Under the pieces are notes generated by a model. That model was given only the letters and a program-made list of their open reading frames with translations. It did no database searches and was not told where the DNA came from. The position numbers and the translations under genes were made by a program. Positions 52,395 to 61,004 of a stretch of DNA of 64,000 nt are shown here, in pieces (the first letter of the stretch is position 1; every line of letters begins with the position of its first letter). Origin of the DNA: DATMNI01 sp035570275 (lineage in GTDB: Bacteria; Acidobacteriota; Terriglobia; Bryobacterales; Bryobacteraceae); the NCBI GenBank assembly GCA_035570275.1, contig DATMNI010000232.1, positions 1-64,000 on the forward strand, in the 5' to 3' direction.

Positions 52395-53828
52395 GTGTCC
52401 AATCCCACTACCCGCAGGTTTTTTCTCGGCGCGGCTTCGGCAATTGCCGCCACGCGCGTCTGGGGCGCAAACGAAAAGATCAACGTGGCCATCGTCGGCA
52501 TCGGCGGCCGCGGCACCAGCCACCTTAATAACTATTCGCGATTGCCCGAAGCCCGCGTCGCTGGTCTCTGCGACGTCAATCAGGCCGCCCGCGAACGCGC
52601 CCAGGCCACCCTGCTCAAGAACACCAGCGAAAAGGCCAAGGAATTCGAGGATATGCGGCAGGCATTCGCCGATCCGGGGATTGACGCCGTCTCCATCGCT
52701 ACACCCAACCACTGGCATGCGCTCGCCACTATTTGGGCCATGCAGGCCGGCAAAGACGTCTACTGCGAAAAGCCCGCGTGCTATAACATCCACGAAGGCC
52801 AGCGCATGATCCAGGTGGCCAACGATACCAGGAAGATGGTGCAGATCGGTTCGCAGCACCGCAGCACGCCGTTCAAGATGAAGGGCATGCAGGCGTTGCA
52901 AGATGGCATCATCGGCAAGGTTTACCTGGCCAAGGGTCTGTGCTTCAAACGGCGCAAGTCCATTGGCATACAGGCAGACGAACCTACGCCGCCCGGGTTG
53001 AATTGGGATATGTTCCTGGGCCCCGCGCCCATGCGGCCGTACAACCTGCACCGCTTTGCCTATAACTGGCACTGGTTCTGGGACACCGGCAATGGCGACA
53101 TCGGCAACCAGGGTGTGCACGAGATCGGCATCTGCCGCTGGGGCCTCGGCGACCCGGAGTGGCCGAAAGCCGCGGTGGCGATGGGCGGCAAGTATGCCAA
53201 CGACGACGACACCGAAACGCCCAACACGCTGCTCGCCAGCTACGATTACGGCGGGCGCGAGATCCAATTCGAAGTCCGCGGCAACCTGACTGGCGGCGAA
53301 GGCAACCGTTCGCTTCGCGGCCCTGGCGGCCCAGGTGGACCTGGCGGCGGGCGCGGCGGACGCGGACGCGGCGGTAACGCACCCGGCGACGCGCCTCCAC
53401 CTCCCCCGCCGGCAGCCGAACAGGCGGCGGTAGCGGCCGTATCCTCGCCGACGCCGAACATAATGATCGGCAACATGTTCTACGGCACCGAAGGCTGGAT
53501 GGCGATGAGCGACCAAGGCTACCAGGTCTACAAGGGCGAGAGCCTGGAACTGATTGACGAAGGCCGTCCCGAGCGCGGCCAGCCCGGCGGCGATGCCACC
53601 GGCCTGCACATGCAGAACTTCCTGGCGGCCTGCCGTTCGCGCAACGTCAAGGATCTGCACGACCCGATTTCGAACGCCTTCCTGAGCGCCTCGCTATGCC
53701 ACCTGGCCAACATCAGTTACCGCGTGGGCCGCAAGCTTACTATTGGCGCCGGCCCGAAGTTCGGCAACGATGCCGAAGCCAACAAGATGCTGAGCCGCGA
53801 AGTCTATCGCAAGCCCTACGTGGTGTAG
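52395..53828 (+). CDS. Gfo/Idh/MocA-family oxidoreductase with Tat leader
   Basis: 477 residues from GTG 52395, preceded by AAAGGAG. Twin-arginine leader TTRRFFLGAASAIAATRV. NAD(P)-binding motif VAIVGIGGRGTSHLNNY, then ATPNHWHALATIWAM, catalytic-type KDVYCEKPACYNIHEG and the His region DIGNQGVHEIGICRWG. An insert around residues 308-335 is Gly/Arg then Pro-rich (GPGGPGGGRGGRGRGG, PPPPPP). Exported members in this phylum are thought to use periplasmic sugar substrates. The sugar-isomerase-like gene follows after 22 bp, so the pair probably acts in one sugar-oxidation pathway. Confidence 0.92.
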   Translation: MSNPTTRRFFLGAASAIAATRVWGANEKINVAIVGIGGRGTSHLNNYSRLPEARVAGLCDVNQAARERAQATLLKNTSEKAKEFEDMRQAFADPGIDAVSIATPNHWHALATIWAMQAGKDVYCEKPACYNIHEGQRMIQVANDTRKMVQIGSQHRSTPFKMKGMQALQDGIIGKVYLAKGLCFKRRKSIGIQADEPTPPGLNWDMFLGPAPMRPYNLHRFAYNWHWFWDTGNGDIGNQGVHEIGICRWGLGDPEWPKAAVAMGGKYANDDDTETPNTLLASYDYGGREIQFEVRGNLTGGEGNRSLRGPGGPGGPGGGRGGRGRGGNAPGDAPPPPPPAAEQAAVAAVSSPTPNIMIGNMFYGTEGWMAMSDQGYQVYKGESLELIDEGRPERGQPGGDATGLHMQNFLAACRSRNVKDLHDPISNAFLSASLCHLANISYRVGRKLTIGAGPKFGNDAEANKMLSREVYRKPYVV

Positions 53829-53850
53829 GTGTATGTAAAGGAGGCAAAAC

Positions 53851-54837
53851 ATGAACGCGCACAATCCGGACACGGCATTTCAACGTCGCCAGTTCCTGAC
53901 GCGAGCCATCGGCCTGGCCGCGGTTTCGGCCAAGGCCGGAAACCTTTTCGCCCAAGGCCCAACTACACAAGGCGCGCTTACACCAGGCGCGCATACGGAA
54001 GGCGCTACACAGACCAAGGTGGTCCGCGCCTCGGGCGTGCACGTCAAACTCGGGCTCAACGCCTATTCGTTCAATAAGCCGCTGACTGACGGCTCCATCA
54101 CGCTGGCCGGCGTGGTGGATTACTGCGCGCAGCACCGCATCGACGCTCTGGACGCCACCGGCTACTATTTCCCCGGCTATCCCAAAGTGCCGAGCGACGA
54201 TTACATCTTCGGATTGAAGCGCCACGCCTTCGTTAACGGTGTGATCCTCAGCGGCACCGGCGTCCGCAACGATTTCACCGTGCCCGATTCCGCCGCCCGC
54301 TCGGCCGACGTGCAAATGGTGAAGAACTGGATCGAAGTGGCCGCCAAACTGGGCGCGCCGGTGATTCGCGTTTTCACCGGCCGCGGCGTAGCCCAAGGCC
54401 AGACTTTCGACAACACGCTGGAATGGATGATCCCCAATTTCCGGGAGTGCGCCGAACACGGCAAGCGCTTCGGCGTGATTGTCGGGCTCCAGAACCACGA
54501 CGATTTTCTTAAGACCGCCGCCCAAACCATACGCGTGATCGACGCCGTTGGCTCCCCCTGGTTCGGCAGCATCCTGGATATCGGAAGCCTGCGCCAGGGC
54601 GACCCCTACGCGGAAATCGAAAAGCTGATGCCGTATGCGGTCTCCTGGCAGCTTAAGGAAAAGGTCGGCCGCGGCACGCAGGAAGAAACCACCGACCTGC
54701 AAAAGGTGAAGGCCATCATCGACCGCGGCGGTTATCGCGGATTCCTCCCCGTCGAAACTTTAGGCGCGGGCGACCCCCGCGAGAAAGTCGCCATCTACAT
54801 CGAACACGCCCGCAAAGTCTTCGCCCCAGCGGCGTAG
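53851..54837 (+). CDS. sugar phosphate isomerase/epimerase-like TIM barrel with Tat leader
   Basis: 328 residues from ATG 53851 behind AAAGGAGG. Leader QRRQFLTRAIGLAAVSAKAG. Then a linker made by a short DNA tandem repeat (TQGALTPGAHTEGAT) and an AP_endonuc_2-type barrel: VKLGLNAYSFNKPLTDGSIT, DALDATGYYFPGYPKVPS, GAPVIRVFTGRGVA, NHDDFLKTAAQTIRV and GYRGFLPVETLGAGDP. Metal-binding Glu/Asp/His of the family are in these strands. Export and its position after the Gfo/Idh gene indicate a shared sugar pathway; substrate unknown. Confidence 0.9.
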   Translation: MNAHNPDTAFQRRQFLTRAIGLAAVSAKAGNLFAQGPTTQGALTPGAHTEGATQTKVVRASGVHVKLGLNAYSFNKPLTDGSITLAGVVDYCAQHRIDALDATGYYFPGYPKVPSDDYIFGLKRHAFVNGVILSGTGVRNDFTVPDSAARSADVQMVKNWIEVAAKLGAPVIRVFTGRGVAQGQTFDNTLEWMIPNFRECAEHGKRFGVIVGLQNHDDFLKTAAQTIRVIDAVGSPWFGSILDIGSLRQGDPYAEIEKLMPYAVSWQLKEKVGRGTQEETTDLQKVKAIIDRGGYRGFLPVETLGAGDPREKVAIYIEHARKVFAPAA

Positions 54838-55171
54838 GACTGGTTTGGATAACAGCGTAGGCGTCCAGCTCGGCGCCTCGATTCGGAAAGCACACCCAGC
54901 CCGCCGGCGAAGGCGAACGCGCACGCCCCGCTTGGCAGCGTCCATTCCAAAGCACGCACTTCCGCCCATCCCAGCGGCCGCGACGCTTGTCGCAGGCCCG
55001 CGAGAGCGCCGCCTCAACGCCCGCTTTCGCTTTTTCCAACAATGGATGCTGCAGCTTCTGAGCAGTTGTCGAACTTTCCACAAACTACATGATGCGGGAA
55101 TTGGTTTCAGACCAAACCCGGGAACAAGCCGGCCGAAGCAGCGTCCAACCTGTGGGAGGAAGGTTCAGTTG
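54838..55171. other. non-coding stretch, nothing recognised
   Basis: 334 bp. Open frames exist on both strands but none resembles a protein or has a ribosome site; the end of the stretch contains GGAGGAAGG serving the next gene. Confidence 0.4.
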
Positions 55172-56086
55172 ATGGCCCACTCGCCGCGGCTCTGGCGATG
55201 GCTGATCTACGCCGCCGGTTGGGTGGCGCCGGCCATGGCGCGCGCGGACTGGCGCAGCCGCTGGGATTCCCGCTTGCAGAATCTCTGCATCCTGATCGAA
55301 CGCGGCAACGTGCCCGCGAATTTGTCGGGCCATGCCTCGATCCTGTGCCGTGATGCCTTCGCCAATGCCTTCCGCCTCCGCTTCGCGCCAATCGGCTGGC
55401 GAAGCTGGCCCCGCCGCGCCAGCTTCGTGATGTTCGGCGCTTTCGCGATCCTGGCTCTTACCGCCGTTTGCACCCGCGGGTTTTCCACCACCCGGTCGTT
55501 GGTTGACGCTGCCCTGAGTTGGGCCGAGTACCCCGTGCCGCTGCTGCCCAACATGGCACGCGCGCCCTACGACCCGCGGGCTGACCGCGTGATCGCCCAC
55601 ATGGTTCCCCTTTTGCTGGCCCTGGCCACCAGCGTCGTCCTGGTGTTGATCGGCCGCTTGTCTCCGGGCCGCTACGGGTGGCGATACTGGTTGTTCCTGG
55701 CGGGTAAAACGTTGGCCGTGATGGCGATCGTGCCGGTGTTGTGGATCGAGGGCGGAGCGGCATTGCGCGCCCGAATTCCCAACCAGGCGCTCAGCATGGC
55801 CGTGGGCGGCGTCGCCTTGGCTCTGGTCTTCATTGCCGCGTTCGGCGCGGCCATCGTCTGGGTCTTTTCCGACCAGCGCCTGCGCTGCCCCATCTGTCTT
55901 CGCCGGCTGGCCATGCCGGTCGCTATCGGTTCCTGGGCCAGCACGTTCGAACCGCCGGCCACCGAGTTACTTTGCGAAGTTGGCCACGGCACGCTTTGCG
56001 TCTCCGAAAGCGCTGGCGGCGAGCCCGACCGATGGGTGGCACTGGACGACTCCTGGCGGGAGGTAGCTGGTCCCCGAAACCCTTAG
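55172..56086 (+). CDS. membrane protein with C-terminal Cys pair (unknown)
   Basis: 304 residues from ATG 55172. Cytosolic N-terminal part (DWRSRWDSRLQNLCILIERG), a first helix near residue 90 (ASFVMFGAFAILALTAVCTR) and three more between about 145 and 235 (MVPLLLALATSVVLVLIGRL, LAGKTLAVMAIVPVLWIEG, AVGGVALALVFIAAFGAAIV). A zinc-ribbon-like CPICLRRLAMP then lies near residue 245, with a further Cys and His in LLCEVGHGTLCVSES. Similar genes, as I recall, sit near PadR/ABC modules in acidobacteria; here it stands alone. No function assigned. Confidence 0.75.
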   Translation: MAHSPRLWRWLIYAAGWVAPAMARADWRSRWDSRLQNLCILIERGNVPANLSGHASILCRDAFANAFRLRFAPIGWRSWPRRASFVMFGAFAILALTAVCTRGFSTTRSLVDAALSWAEYPVPLLPNMARAPYDPRADRVIAHMVPLLLALATSVVLVLIGRLSPGRYGWRYWLFLAGKTLAVMAIVPVLWIEGGAALRARIPNQALSMAVGGVALALVFIAAFGAAIVWVFSDQRLRCPICLRRLAMPVAIGSWASTFEPPATELLCEVGHGTLCVSESAGGEPDRWVALDDSWREVAGPRNP

Positions 56087-56302
56087 GGCTGCGCCTGCGC
56101 GAATTCGCCGCGGAACCTATGGCGCTTTCGGCCGAAGCGTACTACCGGGGTCACTCCGGGGCAAACGTTACAGCCACGATTAGATCAGTTTCAACAGTAC
56201 GCCCCTGAGTACTAGGCCTATGCCGGCCCTGCTATCTGTGTCAGAATGAAGGCAAGGGTGATTAAGCTCATGGCATCAAACTTCCAGTAGTGTGTCTTTA
56301 TT

Positions 56303-56938
56303 ATGAAGACGCTGAGCTGGCTGGTTTCTCTCGGATTAATGGCTTCGACCTCCCGGGTCGTGACCTTCGACACTTTCCCTTTAGGCAAGACTCCGCCTGG
56401 ATGGACGGTGGCGATGACCAATAGCGGCCGCGCGCCGCGATGGGAGATTCGTCGCGACGATTCGGCCGCCACCCTGCCCTACGTCCTGGCCCAAATCTCC
56501 ACCGACCCAAACGAGGATCGTTCCCCGCTAGCCATTCTCGACAACATGAGCCTGCGGGATGGCGATGTGAGCGTGCGCATCAAACCGGTTTCGGGCCATG
56601 AAGTTCAGGCCGGCGGGCTGGTATGGCGCTACAAGGACCCCAATAACTACTATCTGGCGCGGGCCAGCGCGCTGGAAAAAAACGTGGGCGTCTTCAAGGT
56701 GCAGAACGGCAAGTCGGTCCAGATCCTTCCCAGTGTGAAGCACGATCTGCCGGGCAACGGAACCGGCTGGAGCATCCTGAAGGTATCCGTCCGCGGCAAC
56801 CGTTTCCAGGTTTTTCTCGACCACCGGCGGATTTTGCAAGGGACCGACAATACGTTTATCGGGTCCGGCGGCGTGGGCTTGTGGACGGGGGCCGATTCGG
56901 TTACTTACTTCGACGATTTCCGCGTCAACACCAGGTAG
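56303..56938 (+). CDS. exported concanavalin-like (DUF1080-type) domain protein
   Basis: 211 residues. Signal peptide MKTLSWLVSLGLMAST. One jelly-roll domain: VTFDTFPLGKTPPGWTVAMT, GDVSVRIKPVSGHEVQAGGL, VWRYKDPNNYYLARASALEK, WSILKVSVRGNRFQVFLDHR and GGVGLWTGADSVTYFDDFRV. This is the pattern of DUF1080/3-keto-disaccharide hydrolase and LamG-like domains that bind or cleave carbohydrates. No catalytic residues can be assigned. A REPIN-like element starts 11 bp after the stop. Confidence 0.8.
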   Translation: MKTLSWLVSLGLMASTSRVVTFDTFPLGKTPPGWTVAMTNSGRAPRWEIRRDDSAATLPYVLAQISTDPNEDRSPLAILDNMSLRDGDVSVRIKPVSGHEVQAGGLVWRYKDPNNYYLARASALEKNVGVFKVQNGKSVQILPSVKHDLPGNGTGWSILKVSVRGNRFQVFLDHRRILQGTDNTFIGSGGVGLWTGADSVTYFDDFRVNTR

Positions 56939-56948
56939 CGAATCGGTA

Positions 56949-57098
56949 CGTGGGGCAGGTTGTTGACCTGCGGCGGATTGGCAATCCGCCTGCCGCCTGC
57001 CGGACGAGCCCATGCGGGCAAGGGGCGCGATGGCTCGCTGCCGCATCGCGCCGGAGGCGGATTGCCAATCCACCGCAGGTAAGCAACCTGCCCACAGG
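56949..57098. repeat. REPIN-like element, complete copy D
   Basis: About 150 bp. The left arm has GTGGGGCAGGTTGTTGACCT and GGCGGATTGGCAATCCGCC; the right arm has GGCGGATTGCCAATCCACC and GCAGGTAAGCAACCTGCCCA. The centre contains GGCTCGCTGCCGCATCGC (57032-57049), the exact reverse complement of the centre of copy B. The arms carry a few point changes, so this copy is older or less constrained than copy B. Confidence 0.88.
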
Positions 57099-57121
57099 GA
57101 GGAGGAGGCTTTAGCGGCCTA

Positions 57122-57252
57122 AGTACACCGTTTCAGAAGTTCGCCAACGTATCGGGAAACCGCTTGCTCACGCGCGCGGCTCCGACCAGAGCCGCGACGG
57201 TCACGGAGCGGCTGCCTCGAAATACCAGACCCAATTATTGAAACGGTGTACT
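57122..57252. repeat. MITE-like element with 14-bp perfect terminal inverted repeats
   Basis: 131 bp bounded by AGTACACCGTTTCA (57122-57135) and TGAAACGGTGTACT (57239-57252). Inside is a hairpin CGCGGCT...AGCCGCG and a 25-base stretch (57187-57211) related to the arms of the inverted repeat at 19877-19947. No coding frame fits and no target duplication is obvious. With copy D it fills the 340-bp gap before the PilT-like gene. Confidence 0.75.
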
Positions 57253-57278
57253 CGGCAACACCCAGCCTCTGCCCCGCG

Positions 57279-58430
57279 CTACGCCAGATACCGTTGCAGA
57301 TCGTCCGTCCGGAACCCATGCGCAAACGCCGTCTCGCGGCTGATACGTCCCGAGCGCACCAGGTCGGTCAGCGATTGCTCCATCGTCATCATCCCGTCGG
57401 CGCGCCCCGTCGAGAGCAGCGAACGAAGCTGGTGGTCGTCGCCCTTGCGCACCAGGGCCCGAACGGCATCGGTGGCGATCATGATCTCGGTGGCCGGCCA
57501 GCGGTTGACGCCATCCACGCCCGGCACCAGTTGTTGCGCGATCACCGCCGCCAGCGCCAGCGAAAGCTGCTGCCTGATCTGCTGCTGGTTGCCCGACGGA
57601 AACGAGTCCAGAATGCGCGACATCGCCTGAATCGCGTCGTTGGTGTGCAGCGTCGAAAGCACCAGGTGGCCGGTCTCAGCCGCCGTCAGCGCCGTGGCAA
57701 TCGTCTCGGCGTCGCGCATTTCGCCCACCAGAATTACGTCCGGCGTCTGCCGCATGATGCTGCGCAGACTCACCGCGAAGTCCGGCGTATCGCGTCCCAC
57801 CTCAATCTGCTCGATGATCGCGCTCCGGTTGGCATGCTGGTATTCCACCGGGTCTTCAATCGTCACCACGTGCGCCGCTCGCTTGGTGTTGACTATGTCG
57901 ATCAGCGCCGCCAGCGTGGAACTTTTGCCGCACCCCGTCGGCCCCGTCACCAGCACCAGCCCCTGCCTGCGCTCCGCCAGCTTCGCCAGGGCCGGCGGCA
58001 GGTGCAGCCATTCGAGCGACGGAATCTTCGAAGGCAGCAGCCGTATGCTGGCCGCCAGGGTTCCGCGTTGATGGTGGATATTGACTCGAAATCGCCCCAG
58101 TCCGTCCTTTACAAAACTCAAGTCCACGGACTTGCGCTTCTGCAATTCCTCCAGTTGCGCCGGTTCCAGCAGCGGCAGCACCAGGCGCCGTACATCCTCG
58201 GCTTCGAGCGCGGGCCCCGGAGCCGCTGCCAGATTACCGGTGATCCGCAGCATCACCGGCGCCTCCGCAATCAACAGCACGTCGGATGCGTTCCGGCTGG
58301 CCGCCTGTTGCAGCACATGCTCCAGCGATGCCGTGGATTGCGGCGTGCGCACCGCCGCATGCTTCTGGCTCGGCGCCGCCCGGTTCAGGTCCGCCACAAT
58401 CTTGGAAAGTTCGTTATCGTACTCGCCCAT
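57279..58430 (-). CDS. PilT-like type IV pilus retraction ATPase
   Basis: 383 residues from ATG 58430. Secretion ATPase with N-terminal PAS-like domain (LEHVLQQAASRNASDVLLIA, VNIHHQRGTLAASIRLLP) and RecA-like core: Walker A VTGPTGCGKSSTLAALID, Asp box IEDPVEYQH, Walker B DVILVGEMRDAETIATAL and His box GHLVLSTLHTNDAIQAMSRI. The AIRNLIRE motif of true PilT (needed for retraction) is not seen; the matching C-terminal region reads LTDLVRSGRISRETAF, as in PilU or other PilT-like proteins. No other pilus gene is in the window. Confidence 0.9.
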   Translation of the reverse strand: MGEYDNELSKIVADLNRAAPSQKHAAVRTPQSTASLEHVLQQAASRNASDVLLIAEAPVMLRITGNLAAAPGPALEAEDVRRLVLPLLEPAQLEELQKRKSVDLSFVKDGLGRFRVNIHHQRGTLAASIRLLPSKIPSLEWLHLPPALAKLAERRQGLVLVTGPTGCGKSSTLAALIDIVNTKRAAHVVTIEDPVEYQHANRSAIIEQIEVGRDTPDFAVSLRSIMRQTPDVILVGEMRDAETIATALTAAETGHLVLSTLHTNDAIQAMSRILDSFPSGNQQQIRQQLSLALAAVIAQQLVPGVDGVNRWPATEIMIATDAVRALVRKGDDHQLRSLLSTGRADGMMTMEQSLTDLVRSGRISRETAFAHGFRTDDLQRYLA

Positions 58431-58682
58431 GCGACCCCTGGGGAAGGCCGTCAACCTGCCTCCCCGCCGTCTCAAGTATATCCGCCTTGCGTTACCAAAC
58501 TTGTCGACCGTCAGCCGCCAGCCGGCGTGTCTACGGCGTCAATGCCAACAGCCGCTATACATTTCCCGTACCCCGACTGAACACCCCATGTACGTGGCCT
58601 GTTCGCGCCCATCGAGGCAATTGTGTAAACCCCTGCAAACAAAACACCCCTGCTTGGCCCCCGGCGTGCACTTCCAGTCGGC

Positions 58683-59816
58683 ATGCCACCAAGCGAAAAC
58701 ACCCGGCTTCTCGATTTCATCAGCGCCGGCAAGACCAAAGGCGCATCCGACGAATTCCTGGCCGCGCTGCTGATTCGCCGCGGCTGGCACGGCGACGCCG
58801 TGTACGCCGCTCTGGGCAGTCACTGGGAAACCGTCACCGGCATCGCCATTCCCGCCCGTTCCGGTTCCGGCGAATCGGCCAAAGACGCCTTCCTGTACCT
58901 GCTCTCCTTTTCCACCCTCGCCACCTGGAGCGGCGCGCTCGGCTCCATGCTCTTTCAGTTCATCGACTACTGGATTCCCGACGCCGTCTCGCCTCACGTG
59001 GTCTACGGCCTGCGCTCCACCGTCACCTGGCAAATGGCCTCCATTGCCGTGGCGTTTCCCATCTACCTGCTGGTGATGAAGCTCATCTTCGGCGAAGCCG
59101 CCAACGCGCCGGAGCGCCTGCAATCCGGCGTCCGCAAATGGCTCACCTACATCGCCCTGCTGGCCACCGCCGGGGCCGTGATCTGCGACCTCATCTGGTT
59201 CTTCGACTACTTCCTCACGGGCGAGCTCACCTTGCGCTTTATGCTGAAGTCCGCCACCGTCATACTGATCTGCGGCGGCATCTTCGCCTACTACCTTGGT
59301 TCGCTCCGCTGGAACCGCTCGACGGACTTGTCGCGCGAACGAGCCCGCAACCTGTCCTTCGGCGCCGTGGCCGCGGCCGCGGTCATCGCCGTCTTCGGCA
59401 TCGGTTTGGGTGTGGCGGGAACGCCTGGGGTGCAGCGGCGCATCGAAGCCGACCGCAAGCGAGTCGGGGACCTCAAGAGCCTCGCCAACGCAGTCAAGTT
59501 CTGGCACGACCAGAAGCAGGGCGCCAACTCGGCCAACTCCCCTGCCGCCATTCTTTCCGCCGTTCCATCCGCGCTGGCAGAGCTTGGCACGCTCCAGGGC
59601 AGGCTTCGTCTCGCGGACCCCGAAACCAACGCCCGGTACGAATACCATCCGCAATCCGGCGGCACGTACGAACTCTGCGCCGTTTTCGCCGCGGAGGAGA
59701 TGTCGCAGGAGGCTGGCGACCGCTACACGAACGTGTATACTCCCCACTTCTGGTACCACGCCAAGGGCCGGGCTTGTTTCACCCTCGACGCCGCCAAGCC
59801 CGTGCCGTGGCAGTGA
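58683..59816 (+). CDS. DUF5671 membrane protein
   Basis: 377 residues. Cytosolic N-terminus (NTRLLDFISAGKTKGASDEF, LAALLIRRGWHGDAVYAALG, a SHOCT-like helix pair), then a DUF5671 region with four membrane helices (AFLYLLSFSTLATWSGALGS, MASIAVAFPIYLLVMKLIFG, ALLATAGAVICDLIWFFDYF, SATVILICGGIFAYYLG), one more helix (LSFGAVAAAAVIAVFGIGLG) and a periplasmic tail with QNPxSGxxYEL-like pattern (YHPQSGGTYELCAVF). Function unknown; family common in bacteria with this layout. Confidence 0.88.
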   Translation: MPPSENTRLLDFISAGKTKGASDEFLAALLIRRGWHGDAVYAALGSHWETVTGIAIPARSGSGESAKDAFLYLLSFSTLATWSGALGSMLFQFIDYWIPDAVSPHVVYGLRSTVTWQMASIAVAFPIYLLVMKLIFGEAANAPERLQSGVRKWLTYIALLATAGAVICDLIWFFDYFLTGELTLRFMLKSATVILICGGIFAYYLGSLRWNRSTDLSRERARNLSFGAVAAAAVIAVFGIGLGVAGTPGVQRRIEADRKRVGDLKSLANAVKFWHDQKQGANSANSPAAILSAVPSALAELGTLQGRLRLADPETNARYEYHPQSGGTYELCAVFAAEEMSQEAGDRYTNVYTPHFWYHAKGRACFTLDAAKPVPWQ

Positions 59817-59875
59817 TCCCAGCATGCTGCCGCCTCTGCAGTCGGCCTGCCAGCCCCGCTGCGGGAGAGCCCAAA

Positions 59876-59948
59876 GGCCCCGGCCACCGGCATCCGGCCA
59901 CGGGCATCCGGTCACCGGCCACCGGCCACTGGCCACTGGCCACTGGCA
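59876..59948. repeat. short tandem repeat, GGCCACTGGCCACTGG units
   Basis: About nine imperfect 6-10 bp units of the type GGCCACCGG, GCATCCGG and GGCCACTGG in direct array. The sequence also forms many small palindromes (GGCCACTGGCC). It lies in the 267-bp gap between the DUF5671 gene and tatA. Confidence 0.75.
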
Positions 59949-60031
59949 AGCTGGGGCCGAGCGGCTAAAACGGAAGACGACGTGCCAGCCGACTTGAAAA
60001 CTCTTGAACCGAACCGTGCGGATTCTAACGG

Positions 60032-60061
60032 TTGACGCGGGATATGCGGTATCCTTACAAT
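60032..60061 (+). promoter_or_regulatory. sigma-70 promoter of tatA
   Basis: TTGACG (60032-60037), 18-bp spacer, TACAAT (60056-60061): five of six consensus bases at each box. Located 22 bp before the tatA start codon, so the leader is very short but includes GAAGGAGG. Confidence 0.75.
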
Positions 60062-60083
60062 AGATGTTGAGAAGGAGGCCGTT

Positions 60084-60254
60084 ATGAGATCCATAGGCTT
60101 TCCTGAGCTTCTCGTAATTCTCGGAGTGGCCGTGCTGCTTTTTGGCGGCAAGAAAATTCCGGAAGTAGCGAAGGGTTTGGGCGAAGGAATCCGAAACTTC
60201 AAGACTGCGCTAAAAGGCGACGACGAAGTTAAGCCACCTGGAACTTCAGTTTAA
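60084..60254 (+). CDS. tatA: Sec-independent protein translocase TatA/E
   Basis: 56 residues, small and easily missed. ATG 60084 follows GAAGGAGG. MRSIGFPELLVILGVAVLLF is the single membrane helix with the Phe-Pro-Glu hinge start; GGKKIPEVAKGLGEGIRNF is the amphipathic helix with the conserved FGxxKLPE-like pattern; a short acidic tail follows. TatA forms the pore for folded Tat substrates; several such substrates (GH51, Gfo/Idh, sugar isomerase, PTE-like) are encoded in this window. No tatB or tatC is adjacent, as is usual for stand-alone tatA in this group. Confidence 0.93.
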   Translation: MRSIGFPELLVILGVAVLLFGGKKIPEVAKGLGEGIRNFKTALKGDDEVKPPGTSV

Positions 60255-60375
60255 GCTCGAAGACAAGAAGCAGGCGTAAGCTTCGTGGAACAGCCCGCAA
60301 GTTGGGTTGGGTTCATCTCGGCTTTCAAGAAGGGCGCTTTAAACAGGATCAGTAAACAAAGATCAGTTAAGAAGA

Positions 60376-60413
60376 AAACCCCCGCGACCCCAACCAGGTG
60401 GCCGCGGGGGTTT
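60376..60413. terminator. bidirectional intrinsic terminator between tatA and the HU gene
   Basis: AAACCCCCGCG (60376-60386) and CGCGGGGGTTT (60403-60413) form an 11-bp perfect stem. A purine run with AAAA lies on the left (T run for the minus strand) and TTTGCTGTTTT on the right, so it can stop transcription from both the plus-strand tatA and the minus-strand HU gene. Confidence 0.88.
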
Positions 60414-60474
60414 GCTGTTTTAGAGGATTGCCGGGACGGTCCGAAGTCCGGCGGCGGCAGGGTTCAGCGGAGGG

Positions 60475-60780
60475 TTACTTGGCCTTCTTCGGAGGAACGA
60501 TCGAGTCCTTTGCAGCCTTGGCCACGCGGAACTTCACTACCTTCTTGGCCGGAATCTTGATGGATTCGCCGGTCGCCGGGTTGCGCCCGATGCGGGCCTT
60601 GCGGTCCACGCGAACCAACCGGCCGATGCCCGGCAGTACGAACACGCCATTCTTTTTGACTTCCGAAATCGCCATGGCGGCGAGTTCATCCAGGAAGCCG
60701 CGCGCCTGCTTGTTGTTGACTTCACACTTCTCGGCAAGCGATCTCACCAGTTGCGTCTGGGTCATTCTTTGAGCTGCCAT
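60475..60780 (-). CDS. hup: HU/IHF-family nucleoid DNA-binding protein
   Basis: 101 residues from ATG 60780, preceded by AAAGGAG. Typical HU: helical base (MTQTQLVRSLAEKCEVNNKQ, ARGFLDELAAMAISEVKKNG), saddle VFVLPGIGRLVRVDRKAR, the signature GRNPATGESIKIPAKKVVKF with the DNA-intercalating Pro in RNPATGE, and a basic end (AKAAKDSIVPPKKAK). It bends and compacts DNA. A bidirectional terminator lies downstream. Confidence 0.95.
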   Translation of the reverse strand: MAAQRMTQTQLVRSLAEKCEVNNKQARGFLDELAAMAISEVKKNGVFVLPGIGRLVRVDRKARIGRNPATGESIKIPAKKVVKFRVAKAAKDSIVPPKKAK

Positions 60781-60945
60781 AATTTCTCCTTTGATTCTCC
60801 CGTCTTCTCTATTTCGCATGCCGCTGGCTGACGCGGGTCCCGCGCCCCGCGGCGTATGCACTTTAAGCCACTAGGCTCTTGCGAGCTTGGGGTCTGATCG
60901 ACTTCAATCATAAGGGAAGGATCTGGTGATGTAAAGAGGAATACC

Positions 60946-60979
60946 GCGAAAAAGCCTAGGTTTTTGGCGGTTTTTTCGC
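60946..60979 (-). terminator. possible terminator of the RecA-like gene
   Basis: GCGAAAAAGCC (60946-60956) and GGC...TTTTTCGC (60966-60979) form a stem whose lower part is A/T-rich; on the minus strand it follows the stop of the RecA-like gene by about 25 bases and ends in CTTTTTCGC. Weak because the T run is part of the stem. Confidence 0.4.
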
Positions 60980-61004
60980 ATTCGCCCCTCTGGAAGGGCC
61001 ATTT

